Shown: positions 11,947-24,345 of the stretch, piece after piece
Layout of the letters: every line of letters begins with the position of its first letter
Position numbering within the stretch: position 1 is the stretch's first letter
DNA from: Prunella strophiata
Lineage: Eukaryota; Chordata; Aves; Passeriformes; Prunellidae
NCBI GenBank assembly: GCA_036583965.1
Contig: JAZBQD010000018.1
Span: 69,652,143-69,716,142 of the forward strand
DNA: 64,000 nucleotides
Reading direction: 5' to 3'
Program-made: the position numbers and the translations under genes
Notes under the pieces: model-generated
Told to the model about the DNA's origin: nothing
The model's input: the letters and a program-made list of their open reading frames with translations, nothing else
Databases searched by the model: none

Positions 11947-14314
11947 TGTAGGTGTTGACTGGGAGGATTTCCTTGCTGGGCCTCTATCAGAGGCAGATCT
12001 GAGCTGGTGGAGTTGGGAATTTTGTCCTGCCTGGACCTTCCCAGAGCCCTTGGCCAGGAGCAGCCTGCTGCTGTGGGGGCAGAGCTTTGTCCCACCCCGT
12101 CCCACGTGGTTCAGATCATCCCCTCAGCCAGCTGAGCCATTCCAGCTCTCCTGGGGGCTGGCCTGGCCAGGCAGAGCCTGCCCAAGCCAAGGAATTCCTG
12201 GAGTCTCAGTGACATCCTCACCATGGAAATCGCTGCTGTGCTTCCAAAGGGTGAGGGCAGAAAGGGAAATCGCTGGAGTCAGAGCTTGTTCTCCTCCCAG
12301 TGACCCATCCCAGCCACTTGATGGGATAAATCCACAGAATTATCTGGCTTTTCAGCTGCTCCAGGGCAGTTCTGGTGTGGGACAGGTGTGAAAATCTTTG
12401 GAAAAGTCTGCTTTCCATGGATGTTTGTGATGGGCAGTAAAGGGTGGGAAGTTCCTGCTGGATTTTAACAAGGTTTCATTTTTCCTGAGGGACAGGGATG
12501 GCAAAGTGGGAATCTTGGGCTGAGTCCTCAGGAGGACACGACTTTATTCCAGAGGAGACCAGAAACTCTGGTTTGGATCTCCTTGATTAGAAATTGCAGC
12601 TTTAATCTGCTCATTAAGTGTCTGTAATTATCAACAAATAGTAATTATGACTTGTGAGGGTCCAGCACAATCCATTTTGGTTCTGCTGAGGCCCAGGCCC
12701 CCTTTGTTTCAGGAGAGTTTTGGGATTGGCACTGAACACTCTGCAGAACCTCTCATCCCTCTCAACTCCCTGCACGTCTGCAGGAATTTCTCTGTTCCTG
12801 GAGTGTCCCCATCTCTTCTGGAGGCTGTTTGGGACTGAGGTGCCACCTGCAGCTTTAGGCAGGCCGAGCTGCCAGGGCTGGGAGTGGCTGGGAGGAATTC
12901 TGCCTCTCTGCTGAGAGGACAATCGTTGCCCGTGGTGCTCGCGGCGCTCGGCGTTATCTTCCCGCGGCTCTGTAAATCCTGGGAGTGTGACAGGACCTCC
13001 CACCAGGATGGCAGCAGTTCCACAGCCACAGCAGGGCCCTTGCTGGTGGCTCCCTCAGAAGATGAATGGTTTTCTGAAGTTTGCCTGAGCAACAGCTCAG
13101 TGACTTGTTAGGCTCCGAAGTGCCTTAACTCCGTTCCCTTTTTCCTTTCATTGTTTCCCTCTGGAGTTCCCCCTTTGCAGTGGGCAGATCTTGCCAAACT
13201 CGGGGTGGAATCTCTGCTGAAAGCCCCCCAGAAGAGCAAAGCCCCGCTTTGCTGAGCTGGGGAGGAACCTGGGATGACTTTTCTGGTGAGATTGGGATCT
13301 CTTTCAGCACATCCTCACTCCTTGTGCCTTGTCCTTAATCGTGCCTGGCTGGGCAGCCTGAGGAATTTGGTAGGAACATCGTGGATGCTCCAAACCCTTT
13401 CACATTTTTACTGTTGACTTCTGTAGGGAACGAGCATCCATCAAGGGGACAAGGATTTGTCATTGTTCCCCGAAAAAAGGGCAGTGGCATTGTTAAAGCC
13501 CAATGGGAACCCTTTGGAACGAGGAGCCTCCAGGGAGAAATGCAAATTTATATTGAGTTTTAGGACAGACATTGCCCAGAAGTCCCTTTTAAATCAGAAG
13601 ATGGAAAGATTGTTTTATCTTTGGTAACTCTTTCCAGAGGACCTACAAAGCCGAGGCCATGAGCCACAGCTTTTGGGGTGAGGAGCTGCAGTCACTTGTT
13701 TTCTGGGACTTCGTGGTGGGGCTGGGAGTTGATCCCAAGGCGTGGGCACGGGGCCCCTTTGGTCAGTGGGATTGGCCATTTGGAGTGGCAGTTGCCACCT
13801 TTTCTGGAGGGAAGAAGGGATGAAAGGAGTTTTATGTGGCTATTGAGGAGGTTTATTGATCCCAGATATGGTGGCTCCAGGATTGTGGGAAAACAGGCTC
13901 CCTTTATGGCAGGAGTAAATTGTGGGGGATTGCTTCACTGGTCAGCCCATGAAGGGCTGGCTTGGGGCATGGGAATGGTTTTGGTCATGGATCAGATCAA
14001 ATCCTCCCTGCTGGGCCCCTTCTCCTGCTTCCAGATCTGTTCTCAATACAGACCACAGGAGTTGTTTACCAGAGTCTGCCGTGGCTTGTGTTAAAGTGCC
14101 CCGTGGGGTCCCAGTATCCCATCAAACTCCATCCCAGTTTGCCCACAGGCAGGCAAACTCCAGTCCTGAAACTTCCCAGTCAGGAGATCAGGAGCAGGGA
14201 TTGCTGTATCCTCATAAATAGGGGCACATTTTATGGCAGGGCCTGTTGTGAGGGACAAGGGCTGAGGGCTTGAACTGCAGGGAAGTTGATTTAAATGAGA
14301 TATAAAGAGTAACT
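11947..14314. other. Unassigned intron sequence
   Basis: A brief CpG cluster occurs at 12920-12970 (cgcggcgctcggcg). No gene or repeat recognised. Confidence 0.6.
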
Positions 14315-14512
14315 TCCTCAAAAGGAGGGTGGTAAATCCCTGGCACAGCTGCCCAGATAGGGGGGTGGATGCCCCATCCCTGGAAACATTCCAAGCCAGG
14401 TTGGACAGGATGTGATTCAGTGGAAGATGTCTCTGCCCATGGCAGAGTTTGGACTAAAGGACCTTTGCAGGTTGCTTTCCAGCCCAGCCCAATCCTATTT
14501 CCTGGGATTCTA
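14315..14512 (+). mobile_element. CR1 LINE 3' end fragment
   Basis: Sense copy with 'gatgccccatccctggaaac', 'ccaagccaggttggacagg' and 'tctctgcccatggcagag'; the terminus is diverged. Confidence 0.8.
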
Positions 14513-16320
14513 GGAAATAAGGATTTTTTCTAAATATTCTCAAGGCTGTCTTCTCCAGAGTGTGATATTCCAACATCTAATTGGACATTTTGACCATGTT
14601 CAGAGCTCCTGAATTCCTGGGATAACAGTGGTGTTTGACTGTTCCTCCTGGAGCTGTTGTGTGTGGGATATGGATGAATCCCATCTCTCCTTCCTCTGGA
14701 ATTCACACACCTGTTGAGATATTTCTTCTACTCAGCATTTTAGTCTTTCCCAATTTTTTTTCACCTTCCAGTCCCAAATGCCCTTGTCTCCAGAGATGAT
14801 GTCACATCCTCAGCGTGGCTTTTCTGTCCCTCCCAATGAAAGCCCAGATCTTTCCTCTCCTTCCCCTGGTGGCCTCTGTGTCCTCCTGAGCTCCAGCTCC
14901 CATTCCTGGCTGTCCCCACAACCTCCCAGGCCCTGGTGGTGGTTGATGTGTGGATTCACTTTTGCACCACTCCACATTCCCCCTTTTCCCTCTCTCCAGG
15001 TCTCTCTGTTCCCTTAGGCCAGGCCTAAACCCTGCTCAGGGAATTGCTCCTTAAGCCAGGCTGGTTTTGGTGCCCTCAGAAGAGTTCATTGATTCCTTCC
15101 CTCAGGAGCCCCTCCTGAGCACCAGGACCCTCAGTTTTCCTCCTGTTCCACATTTCCCACTCTGGAATTTGAATTTCCTCCCCCTGTGAGGAGAGCAGCC
15201 AACTTCCCTTCCACTCCTTGTGGTTCTGCATCCCAGGGTTGTTTTTAAACCTGGATTTACTCCAGCTCATGGCTCCAGGCTGGGCAGGGCAGGAGCTGCC
15301 ATGGAATCCTGTCTTATGTCCCAAGGGATTGGGACATAGCTTTCCTTAAGCTTGGAAGAAGGTTTAGGAACAGCCTTCCATGTCCCCTGGAAAGGTGAGG
15401 GGACAGTGTCATTCCACAGGCTCTCCCTTCATCTTGGGAGGAATTTTCTTCTTCTTGGGAATCTTCTTCATCTTTGTAATCTTCTTTGGAATCTTGGAAA
15501 TAATCTTCTTTAGGTCTTCTTCTTCTTCTTTGGAATCTTCTTCTTTGGAATCTTCTTGGGAATCATTTTCATCTTCTTGGTTTTCTTTGGAATCTTCTTG
15601 GGAATCTTCTTCTGAATCTTCTTTGGAGTCTTCTTTTTGTCCTTTGAAATTGTCTTTTTCTTCTTTGAATCTTCTATTTCGGAATCTTCTTCTTTTTCTT
15701 CTGCTGCTTCTACTTATTAGGAATTTTCTTCTTTCTGGTCACTTGACTTTTCCAGTTGCAAATGAATTGTCCTATTTTTTTTTTTTTTTTCCTAGGATAG
15801 GGAGAGAGTTGCAAGAGTTTTTGGGTGGGATCTGTGTAGGATGCCATCCCTCTCTGGTGTTTCTTCTCTCAGCTCACAAAAATAACATTTGGGGATCCTC
15901 CTGCAGTGAGGGTGAGCTACAAACCTCTCCTTAGAAAGGGAGCTATCTGTGAAATCCTGGGGGTGAAATCCTGATTCCAGGAAGTGTTTGCCTTAAACAC
16001 CAAAAAGAACCATTGGGAAGAAGAGTTTTCTTTCACATCTTTGGGGTGAGGGTCTCTTTGTACAGATTTTGAGGAAGCTTTTCTTCCCTGACATGAAACT
16101 GTTCAGAATAGACTGAGGAGGGGGGTTCCTAAAATCAGGGAAGGGATTGATGGGAATGGTAGAAATGGAATGGTTGGAGGATTTTATTATCAGGGCTAAG
16201 GATACAAGAGAGTGAGGGAAAATCCTGGGCTGTGGAGGGCTGAGGAGAACTTTTTTAGTCTTTGGAAAAATATGGGATCCATTTAGAGGATCAGGGATTT
16301 GTTTCTTCTCCCCCTCCCAG
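14513..16320. other. Unassigned intron sequence around the TTC microsatellite
   Basis: Outside the microsatellite and a T-run at 15776-15790, nothing is recognised. Confidence 0.6.
15436..15740. repeat. Pyrimidine-rich microsatellite (TTC/GGAATCTTC)n
   Basis: Irregular repeats of 'ttctttggaatcttc' and 'ttcttcttc' fill about 300 bases. The plus strand is strongly pyrimidine-rich. Apparent Ser/Phe/Leu-rich reading frames are repeat artefacts. Confidence 0.92.
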
Positions 16321-16618
16321 GGAACAATTCCCAATCTCCCATCCATGCCTGCCCTCTGGCAGTGGGAGCCATTCCCTGGGTCCTGTCCCTCTGTCCCTTG
16401 TCCCCAGTCCCTCTGCAGCTCTCCTGGAGCCCCTCCAGGCCCTGCCAGGGGCTCTGAGCTCTCCCTGGAGCCTTCCCTTCTCCAGGGGAGCATTCCCAGC
16501 TCTCCCAGCCTGGCTCCAGAATCCTGGGATGGTTTGGGTTGGAAGGGACCTCAAATCCCACCCCATCCCATCCAATCCATGTTCAGGGACACCTCCCACT
16601 GTCCCAGGGTGCTCCAAG
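16321..16618 (-). mobile_element. Composite of two CR1 fragments
   Basis: Internal CR1 sequence (gtgggagccattccctggg to ctcccagcctggctccaga, ending at 16520) is joined directly to a fresh 3' end (tcctgggatggtttgggttg). The copy near 27199 has its join at the same base, so the composite may have spread as a unit. Confidence 0.85.
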
Positions 16619-18515
16619 GTCTGTCCAGACCTTGATAAATTCCTGAAGTCTCCTACAGAATTCCACGAGCTCCTCTTTTCCCACTCTTCCAACATTTAAC
16701 TGGACCCATCCTTGCTCCTCCTTTCCCAGAGGCAGGACAAGAACCAGAGCCTGGATTCCAAGGTGCACTTGGAAAGTCCATTCTTGCCCACATCCCATGG
16801 TTTTTTTCCCCTAAATCCAGGTGTCCAAAATGCTCCCCAAGCTTTATATTTCAACTTCGTGAAGAAGGAGCCGGCCGAGAATCCCCCTGAGCGTTCCGGG
16901 CTGGCTCCTGTGGCACGGTGGGATTTTATAAAGTGTTTTTTAAAGGATGGCTGGAAAAGGGAAAGGTCCCAGACGTTTTCCTGCTGCTCCCTCAGCGTTC
17001 CAGGCCGAGCAGGACCTCAATTAGCAGGGCAGTAACGAGGCAGTGTCTGCGTCCTCCGCCGCTTGGCCCGAGCCGGAGCCTTGCACTTCATCATTCCTAA
17101 CTCGTTGCAGTAGCTCCACAAAGTCCTCACAAATCTTTGGAGCTGAGCAAGAAATTAGGAGCACATTTTTGGTGTTTCCTCGCATGGCAGCTGTGCTGGG
17201 AGCTCCTTATTTTTCATTAGTGTCAGACTCGGCAGCTCCAGGAGCTCTCAGGCTCCAGGCTTGGGACAGGGGCATCATCCAGGGCCAGATTTTCCTGAAT
17301 ATCCCTCTGGGACTGTGGAAAACCTGTGGTTCCACTCACAAAGCAGGGAAGAAGGGATTTAAAAACCCTGCAGGACAAAGCTCTTGAGGTTCCCAACCTT
17401 TTGAAGCACCCATCACCTTACAGCAGGAGGGATTTGGGAGCAGGGAATGAGGCTGGAATGTGGAGCCAGCCCTGAAATGAGCTCCAAGGCTTTGGGATGA
17501 AATCCTGGTTAATATTTCTTCAGTGCTTTCTCTTGAAGCATCTCCAAAGCGTTTGAAGAACATTATTAAGAGTTTGGGAGAAGGGAGGATCTCTCTTTTC
17601 CACTCCACTTGGAAAGGGAAGAAAAAGGCAGCTTGGAATTTATTTGGAGGATGAGGAGGCTCCAGGTCCTTGAAGATTTTTCTGATTATTTGCAGAAGCA
17701 AATCTTTGGGGTTTTTCTGGCAGGGGCTCTCCCAGTCACTGTGCTTGGGGGAAAGTAAAGGACATTTTTAGGTGGGATTCTTCCCTGCATCCATTCCTGG
17801 GAGCTCTGGGCAATTCCAGCAGTGCTGCATGTGGATTGGGATGAGACAGGAAGGTGTTTTTGGGGCTGCCTGCAGTTTTCTCCTGTCATTTTTGTACTCA
17901 GCTGTCACCTGATTGCCTAAAATAATCCGAATTCTGAGGTGAACAGGGAACAAATATCCTGATAAAATCCCCAAGAGTAAAGGGAACTCTTCCCTCTCCC
18001 AACAAGGAATGAAAATTAGGATGCTGAATGTAGGAGCTCAGGTTTTTTTTTGTTCCTTTTGATCCCAGCTGTGACCAAGGGCTTGGGGGTTGTTCCTGCC
18101 CTAGGGAGCTGTGGGTGGAGTTCACTCATTGGCAGGTAAATGTTGGGTTTTCACTTTTTTCCCCTTTTTTTCCCATTTTTTGCAGTCGGTGCCATCTCTG
18201 CCCCCTGTCCCACCCCAGGGAGTTTCTCTGTCCCTGCTGCAGGCCAGGTCCTGCAGTGAGGAGCACTTCCCAGGAGGAATTTGGGACATCCATGACATCC
18301 AGATCAGCCAGGAGCTGTGGATGGAGCTGTTCCAGGCTGCTCCAGAGCCTCTGCTCCAGACACATCCCTGTGCCTGCAGTGGCTGTGGGTCAGCAAAGGC
18401 AGCTGGGATTTCACTGGAAAGAATTCCACTGAAACTGATGGAAAACCATTGGGGTTGGGTGTGGTGACTTTGCCTGACCTTGTTCTTTATCTCGTGTGTT
18501 CCTGGTGATCCAAAG
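16619..18515. other. Unassigned intron sequence
   Basis: The stretch at 16850-17130 has more CpG and no repeat; it may be functional or simply unique. No exon supported. Confidence 0.6.
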
Positions 18516-19265
18516 GTATCCCAGAATGGATTGGGATGGAAGGGACCTTAAAAAACATCAAATCTACCTCTGCTATGGCAGGGACACCTCCCACTGTCCC
18601 AGGTGGATCCAACCTCAATGTCCAACCTGGCCTTGGACACTGCCAGGGATCCAGGGGCAGCCACAGCAAAGCTGGGAATTCCAGCCCAGCCCCTCCCCAC
18701 CCTCCCACACAGCAATTCCCAATTCCCAAGATCCCAGCCCAATCTCCCCTTTCCCAGTGGGAGCCATTCCCTGGGTGCTGTCCCTCTGTCCCTTGTCCCC
18801 AGTCCCTCTGCAGCTCTCCTGGAGCCCCTCCAGGCCCTGCCAGGGGCTCTGAGCTCTCCCTGGAGCCTTCCCTTCTCCAGGGGAGCATTCCCAGCTCTCC
18901 CAGCCTGGCTCCAGAGCAGAGGGGCTCCAGCCCTGCAGCAGCTCCGGGGCCTCCTCTGGGCTCTCTGCAGCAGCTCCACGTCCTCCTGCTGTTGGCCCCA
19001 GGGCTGGGGCAGCTCTGCAGGTGGGCTCTCACCTGAGGGGCACAGGGACACAATGCCCACCTTGCCTTTGGCACCAGCCCAGGGCTGAGCAGGGGGGTTT
19101 GGCCTGGGCCATTCCAGCCTCATCCACAGCATCCCAAATCCCTCTCCCAGGGCTGCTCTCCATCCCTTCCTTTCTCCATCCTTTCTCCTCCCAGCCTGGA
19201 TTTGTGCTGGCATTGCCCCAGTCCAGGTGCAGCTCCAGCCCTGCTGAACCTCATGGCCTTTTCCT
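18516..19265 (-). mobile_element. Long CR1 fragment with reverse-transcriptase ORF end
   Basis: About 750 bases antisense with the same layout as 6779-7510, ending at 'gctgaacctcatgg', the antisense of a conserved ORF2 segment. No intact ORF. Confidence 0.92.
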
Positions 19266-20455
19266 CGCCCACCTCTGAGGGTTTCATGTTCTGCTCCCAA
19301 ACCTTTTCCCACCTGGATTTATCTCCCCACAGTTCCCTTGGATCAAGGCAGTGCTGGAGCCTCTGAGCTCTTTGGGGGGTCACGTTCACACCTTGTGAAA
19401 AGCAGGTGCAGCCCCATTAACTCCAGATGGAGGCAGAGTGGTAAAAACTCTTTGGATTTTTGTCCTTCAGCTTCCCTTCCCCACCCCATCCTGCGGGGAG
19501 AGGAGAATTCCCTGTAAAAAAGGGATTTTTTTCCTGTTCCAGTAGCAGGTGGAGTTGGTCACCTGGAAAGGGGATGGCTCCATAAAGCTGCTGATTCCCT
19601 GAGGGCTGAGCAGGGATGCCACACGTGTGGCACTCGTGGGGACTCCAGGAAGACCTCCCAGCTCCACTTCTCCCTTTTAAAAGGCCCATAAATGAAAATT
19701 GGAAAGGGCTGGAGGGGAGGTGTGAGATTTTTCCGGGGTTTTTTTATTTTTGCAGAGTTACGTTTTTTATCCTTAATAGATTTATAATACGCAGCTCCCT
19801 TGATTTGTTTCCATAAAATTAACCAGTAAATTTCAAATGGAAAAAAGCCCCTAATAGGAACCACCTTGACCAAGGCTGAAATGTTGCTGTGTTCAGGAGA
19901 GGTGGACCAGGGCATTTTTCCCTCTGCCAGGTTTTCTCCTGGAGTGCCACATGTTGGAGGGATATAAAACTTTTACTAACGAGAACTTGGAGGAATTCTG
20001 ACTTTCTAATTGCCCTTTTTAATTTTTTTTTTTTTCCTGGTACAATCTGCTGTTTATTTTGGGCTCTTAAGAACTGGGATTGTAATTTGGAAGTCTGAGA
20101 GTTTCAAACCTCGGGCAAGGAGGGGTGGGAAGGATCCAGACTGGTGGCCAGGGAAGGGCTGGGGGTGGCTCTGCTGCTTCTCCTGGGAATTTGGATCCTG
20201 TGACCCTGTCCTTGGCAGTGGGGTTGGGATCAATTGGATTTTATTATTTTAATATTTTTGAAGTTATTTTTGAGCCAGGATTTTGTTGTGGCATCCACAG
20301 AATAAGGCCAGGCTGTTCCTGCTGGGAGTGTCCCTGGAATGTTGGGATGAAGGATTTTGGTCACAGGTGGGACTGGAGGGTCTTGAAAAACTTTTCCAAC
20401 CTTATTGATTGTGGGATTCTGGGATCTACCAAAATCCTGACTTATTGCTGGTTGG
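19266..20455. other. Unassigned intron sequence
   Basis: A T-run near 20025. Nothing else recognised. Confidence 0.6.
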
Positions 20456-20915
20456 GAAGTTCATGGAATGGGTTGGGTTGGAAGGGACCTCAAATCCCAT
20501 CCAGTGTCACCCCCTCCCACTGTCTCAGGTGGATCCAAGCCCCAGTGTCCAGCCTGGCCTTGGGCACTGCCAGGGATGCAGGGGCAGCCACAGCAAAGCT
20601 GGGAATTCCAGCCCAGCCCCTCCCCACCCTCCCACACAGCAATTCCCAATTCCCAAGATCCCAGCCCAATCTCCCCTTTCCCAGTGGGAGCCATTCCCTG
20701 GGTCCTGTCCCTCTGTCCCTTGTCCCCAGTCCCTCTGCAGCTCTCCTGGAGCTCCATTAGGGACTCTGAGGATTCCCTGGATTTTTCCCTTCTCCAGGTG
20801 GAACAGTTTGTGTTGGAAAGGACCTCAAATCCCATCTAATTCCAACCCCAACACCTTCTTCTATTCCAGGTTGCTCCAAGCCCCAGTGTCCAGCCTGGCC
20901 TTGGGCACTCCCAGG
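20456..20915 (-). mobile_element. Composite CR1 flanking the 31-bp minisatellite
   Basis: A CR1 3' fragment (from catggaatgggttgggttgg) runs to 'cttctccaggtgg' near 20800. A second CR1-like 3' end (tgtgttggaaaggacctcaa) then leads straight into the minisatellite. The variant 'gattccctggatttttcc' is shared with the copy at 39608-39985. Confidence 0.85.
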
Positions 20916-22120
20916 GATCCAGGGCTGCACAAATGGGAATTGTTTGGGATCCAGAGCAGCACAAAGGGAATTGTTGGGGATCCAGAGCAGCACAAATGGG
21001 AATTGTTGGGGATCCAGAGCAGCACAAAGGGAATTGTTGGGGATCCAGAGCAGCACAAAGGGAATTGTTGGGATTTCAGGGCAGCACAAAGGGAATTGTT
21101 GGGGATCCAGAGCAGCACAAATGGGAATTGTTTGGGATCCAGAGCAGCACAAAGGGAATTGTTGGGGATCCAGAGCAGCACAAATGGGAATTATTGGGGA
21201 TCCAGAGCAGCACAAAGGGAATTGTTGGAAATCCAGGGCAGCACAAATGGGATTTTTTGGGGCTCCAGAGCAGCACAAATGGGAATTGTTGGGATTTCAG
21301 GGCAGCACAACCGGGAAATTTTGGGGATCCAGAGCAGCACAAATGGGAATTGTTGGGATTTCAGGGCAGCACAAATGGGAATTGTTGGAATCCAGAGCAG
21401 CACAAAGGGAATTGTTGGGGATCCAGAGCAGCACAAAGGGAATTGTTGGGGATCCAGAGCAGCACAAATGGGAATTATTGGGGATCCAGAGCAGCACAAA
21501 TGGGAATTGTTTGGGATCCAGAGCAGCACAAAGGGAATTGTTGGAAATCCAGGGCAGCACAAATGGGAATTATTGGGGATCCAGAGCAGCACAAAGGGAA
21601 TTGTTGGAAATCCAGGGCAGCACAAATGGGAATTGTTGGGATTTCAGGGCAGCACAAATGGGAATTGTTGGGGATCCAGAGCAGCACAAAGGGAATTGTT
21701 GGGGATTCAGAGCAGCACAAATGGGAATTGTTGGGGATCCAGAGCAGCACAAATGGGAATTGTTGGGATTTCAGGGCAGCACAAAGGGAATTGTTGGGGA
21801 TCCAGAGCAGCACAAAGGGAATTGTTGGGGATCCAGAGCAGCACAAAGGGAATTGTTGGAAATCCAGGGCAGCACAAATGGGAATTGTTGGGATTTCAGG
21901 GCAGCACAAAGGGAATTGTTGGGATTTCAGGATCCAGAGCAGCACAAATGGGAATTGTTGGGATTTCAGGGCAGCACAAATGGGAATTGTTGGAAATCCA
22001 GGGCAGCACAAATGGGATTTTTTGGGGCTCCAGAGCAGCACAAATTGGAATTGTTGGGATTTCAGGGCAGCACAACCGGGAAATTTTGGGGATCCAGAGC
22101 AGCACAAATGGGAATTGTTG
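20916..22120. repeat. 1.2-kb minisatellite, 31/32-bp unit, about 38 copies
   Basis: Units combine 'gggaattgttggggatcc' with 'agagcagcacaaa' or variants (ggatttcagggcagcac, ggaaatccagggcagcac). A distinctive run of variants (aaatgggattttttgg, then cacaaccgggaaattttgg) occurs at 21245-21357 and again at 22010-22122, so a block of about 765 bases was duplicated inside the array. The array sits inside a CR1-derived composite repeat. Its flanks reappear with a single unit at 27.2-27.4 kb. Long open frames across it are artefacts. Confidence 0.97.
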
Positions 22121-22201
22121 GGTCCTGCTGCCCCAGCAGTGCCCTTGTCCTGCCCAGGGAATACTGAACTGTGAGATCCATGGAATTAGGCCTGGATTAA
22201 A
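22121..22201. repeat. Right flank of the composite repeat
   Basis: Sequence from 'gtcctgctgccccagcag' to 'ggaattaggcctggattaaa' reappears at 27363-27444 after a single minisatellite unit. Confidence 0.85.
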
Positions 22202-23668
22202 TGCTGTTTATGCATGGTGCTCATCCCTCAGTGTCCATAGAGGGAGATCCAGGCTCTGTCCTGGTGGAGTTTTTGTTGAGTTGAGGATGGTCCTGGCTGG
22301 GCTGAGCTCAGGCCGAGCCTGGTTAAGCTGAGCCTGGGACCCTCCTGTAGGGCTGGGCCAGGGGAAGAGGCTAGGCAGGGAAAGAAAAGGAAAATCAAAC
22401 CCTTCCAGGGCGTTTTTTATGGCTAAAAAAGCTCTTTGTAGTTTCCCCAGACGCCTTTAGAGGGCAGATCATGTCCAGGGAATAACGGATTTGGGAGGTG
22501 CTGGATATTCCTGGTGGTGGATTCGTGAGGTTGGAGCACTCAGAACATGGAGATTTTTTTTTTTTTTTTAAAGCATAATTTGAATTCTGCAATAACTTGT
22601 GGTGCTTTCAAGGGTGACCATGAAGTGAATTTACAGCAGCAAGATGAGATCAGGTTTTGATTTATCGCGGCGGACTTAAAATCTTTTTAGGCTCAGTCCT
22701 AAAAATTGTGGTGTGAGTGAAATATTAGTGATGGATGCAGGGAGAAAAATCCTGGGAACATACTGTGGGAGAGGAGAATTATGTAATGTGTTGACTAAGT
22801 TCATTTTTATGTTAAAAAAGACCACAAAAAGTGGTTTCAGTTGGGAGAGTTGGTTTTGGAGAGCAGCGCTGAGTGCTGAATGTATAATTTCATTTTTCTC
22901 TGCTGTAATCTCTTCTCTAAATCCCCAACCCTCACGCCCCAGTGCTTAGAAAAAAAATGTATTTATCAACAGAGTATTTCACATTATCAGAGGGATCTTT
23001 GTGAAGTGAAGGCAGGAAAATGAAATTGAAGCTCTTCTGTAAAGTTGAAACTTTTCATATTGGGATTAAATATTCCTTACAGTCACCGTGCTGGGGGAGG
23101 CAGGGCCTGGCTAATTCTGTGATTAATTAAAACCAGCACTAACCAAATAATGTTCTGCTTTCTTCTGCTGCTCCCTGAAGCTCAGGGATCCTGGGGAAGA
23201 TGATTATTCCTGAAAAAGCCATTTTGTTCTCCCCCAGCTGAGCCGCTCTTTGTGGCTCAGCCCCGTTGGCAGCTGCTTTGTGGGTTTCTCATCAAAAAAA
23301 CCAGAGGGGTTATTCCCAAACAGAATGAAAAGGGCTTTGTTCCAACAAGGATTTATCCTTCTTTTTTTTTTTTTAAATAATATTTTTGAAATCTCCTGAA
23401 GGTGGAGGTGCTGCTGCTGGGATGTGCAGGATGCCTGGGGATTTTTGGGTTTTAGGGTTCAGCCTTTTGTTGTGATCCTTGCCCAGATTCCTCCTGAAGT
23501 TTTGATGGAAAAGGGAAAAAGGACTGGCAGGATGCACTGGGGTCTGTGCACAGCATTTGGCTCTGTCCCATTCAACATCCCTCTGGACTGGACAGACAGG
23601 GAGGGACAGATGGACACAGGGATGAGGGATGGGCTGGGAGGTCACTCCCAGAGAGCTGGGACAGAACC
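22202..23668. other. Unassigned intron sequence
   Basis: T-runs near 22556 and 23361, and a candidate regulatory stretch listed separately. Confidence 0.6.
22640..23080. promoter_or_regulatory. Candidate conserved non-coding element
   Basis: AT-rich, repeat-free stretch with 'tttatcgcggcggac', 'aatgtataatttcatt' and 'tttcacattatcagaggg'. Inferred from texture only. Confidence 0.2.
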
Positions 23669-24345
23669 TCAGCAAGTTCAGCAGGGCTGGAGCTGCACCT
23701 GGACTGGGGCAATGCCAGCACAAATCCAGGCTGGGAGGAGAAAGGATGGAGAAAGGAAGGGATGGAGAGCAGCCCTGGGAGAGGGATTTGGGATGCTGTG
23801 GATGAGGCTGGAATGGCTCAGACCCCTGCTCAGCCCTGGGCTGGTGGCAAAGGCAAGGTGGGCATTGTGTCCCTGTGCCCCTCAGGTGAGAGCCCACCTG
23901 CAGAGCTGCCCCAGCCCTGGGGCCAACAGCAGGAGGATGTGGAGCTGCTGCAGAGAGCCCAGAGGAGGCCCCGGAGCTGCTGCAGGGCTGGAGCCCCTCT
24001 GCTCTGGAGCCAGGCTGGGAGAGCTGGGAATGCTCCCCTGGAGAAGGGAAGGCTCCAGGGAGAGCTCAGAGCCCCTGGCAGGGCCTGGAGGGGCTGCAGG
24101 AGAGCTGCAGAGGGACTGGGGACAAGGGACAGAGGGACAGGACCCAGGGAATGGCTCCCACTGGGAAAGGGGAGATTGGGCTGGGATCTTGGTAAGGAAT
24201 TCCTGGCTGGGCTGGAATTGCCAGCTTTGCTGGGGCTGCCCCTGGATCCCTGGCAGTGCCCAAGGCCAGGTTGGACACTGGGACAGTGGGAGGTGGAAAA
24301 AGGTGGTTTTTAAGGTTCCCTTCCCACCCAAGCCATTCCATGAGG
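23669..24345 (+). mobile_element. Long CR1 fragment with reverse-transcriptase ORF end
   Basis: Sense copy from 'aagttcagcagggctggagc' through 'gtgagagcccacctgcagag' to 'cacccaagccattccatgag'. It is inverted relative to 18516-19265 and shares most of its length, so the two form a large inverted pair about 4.4 kb apart. Long open frames here do not correspond to an intact ORF2. Confidence 0.92.

Noticed and set aside
15380..15934. 184-codon Ser/Leu/Phe-rich frame
   Set aside because: Translation of the TTC/GGAATC microsatellite.
20916..22120. CRISPR-like repeat array
   Set aside because: Units are directly abutting with no unique spacers, in a vertebrate genome; it is a minisatellite.
20409..22331. 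Open frames of 407-640 codons with periodic peptides
   Set aside because: 31/32-bp minisatellite artefact; the peptide period follows the DNA unit.
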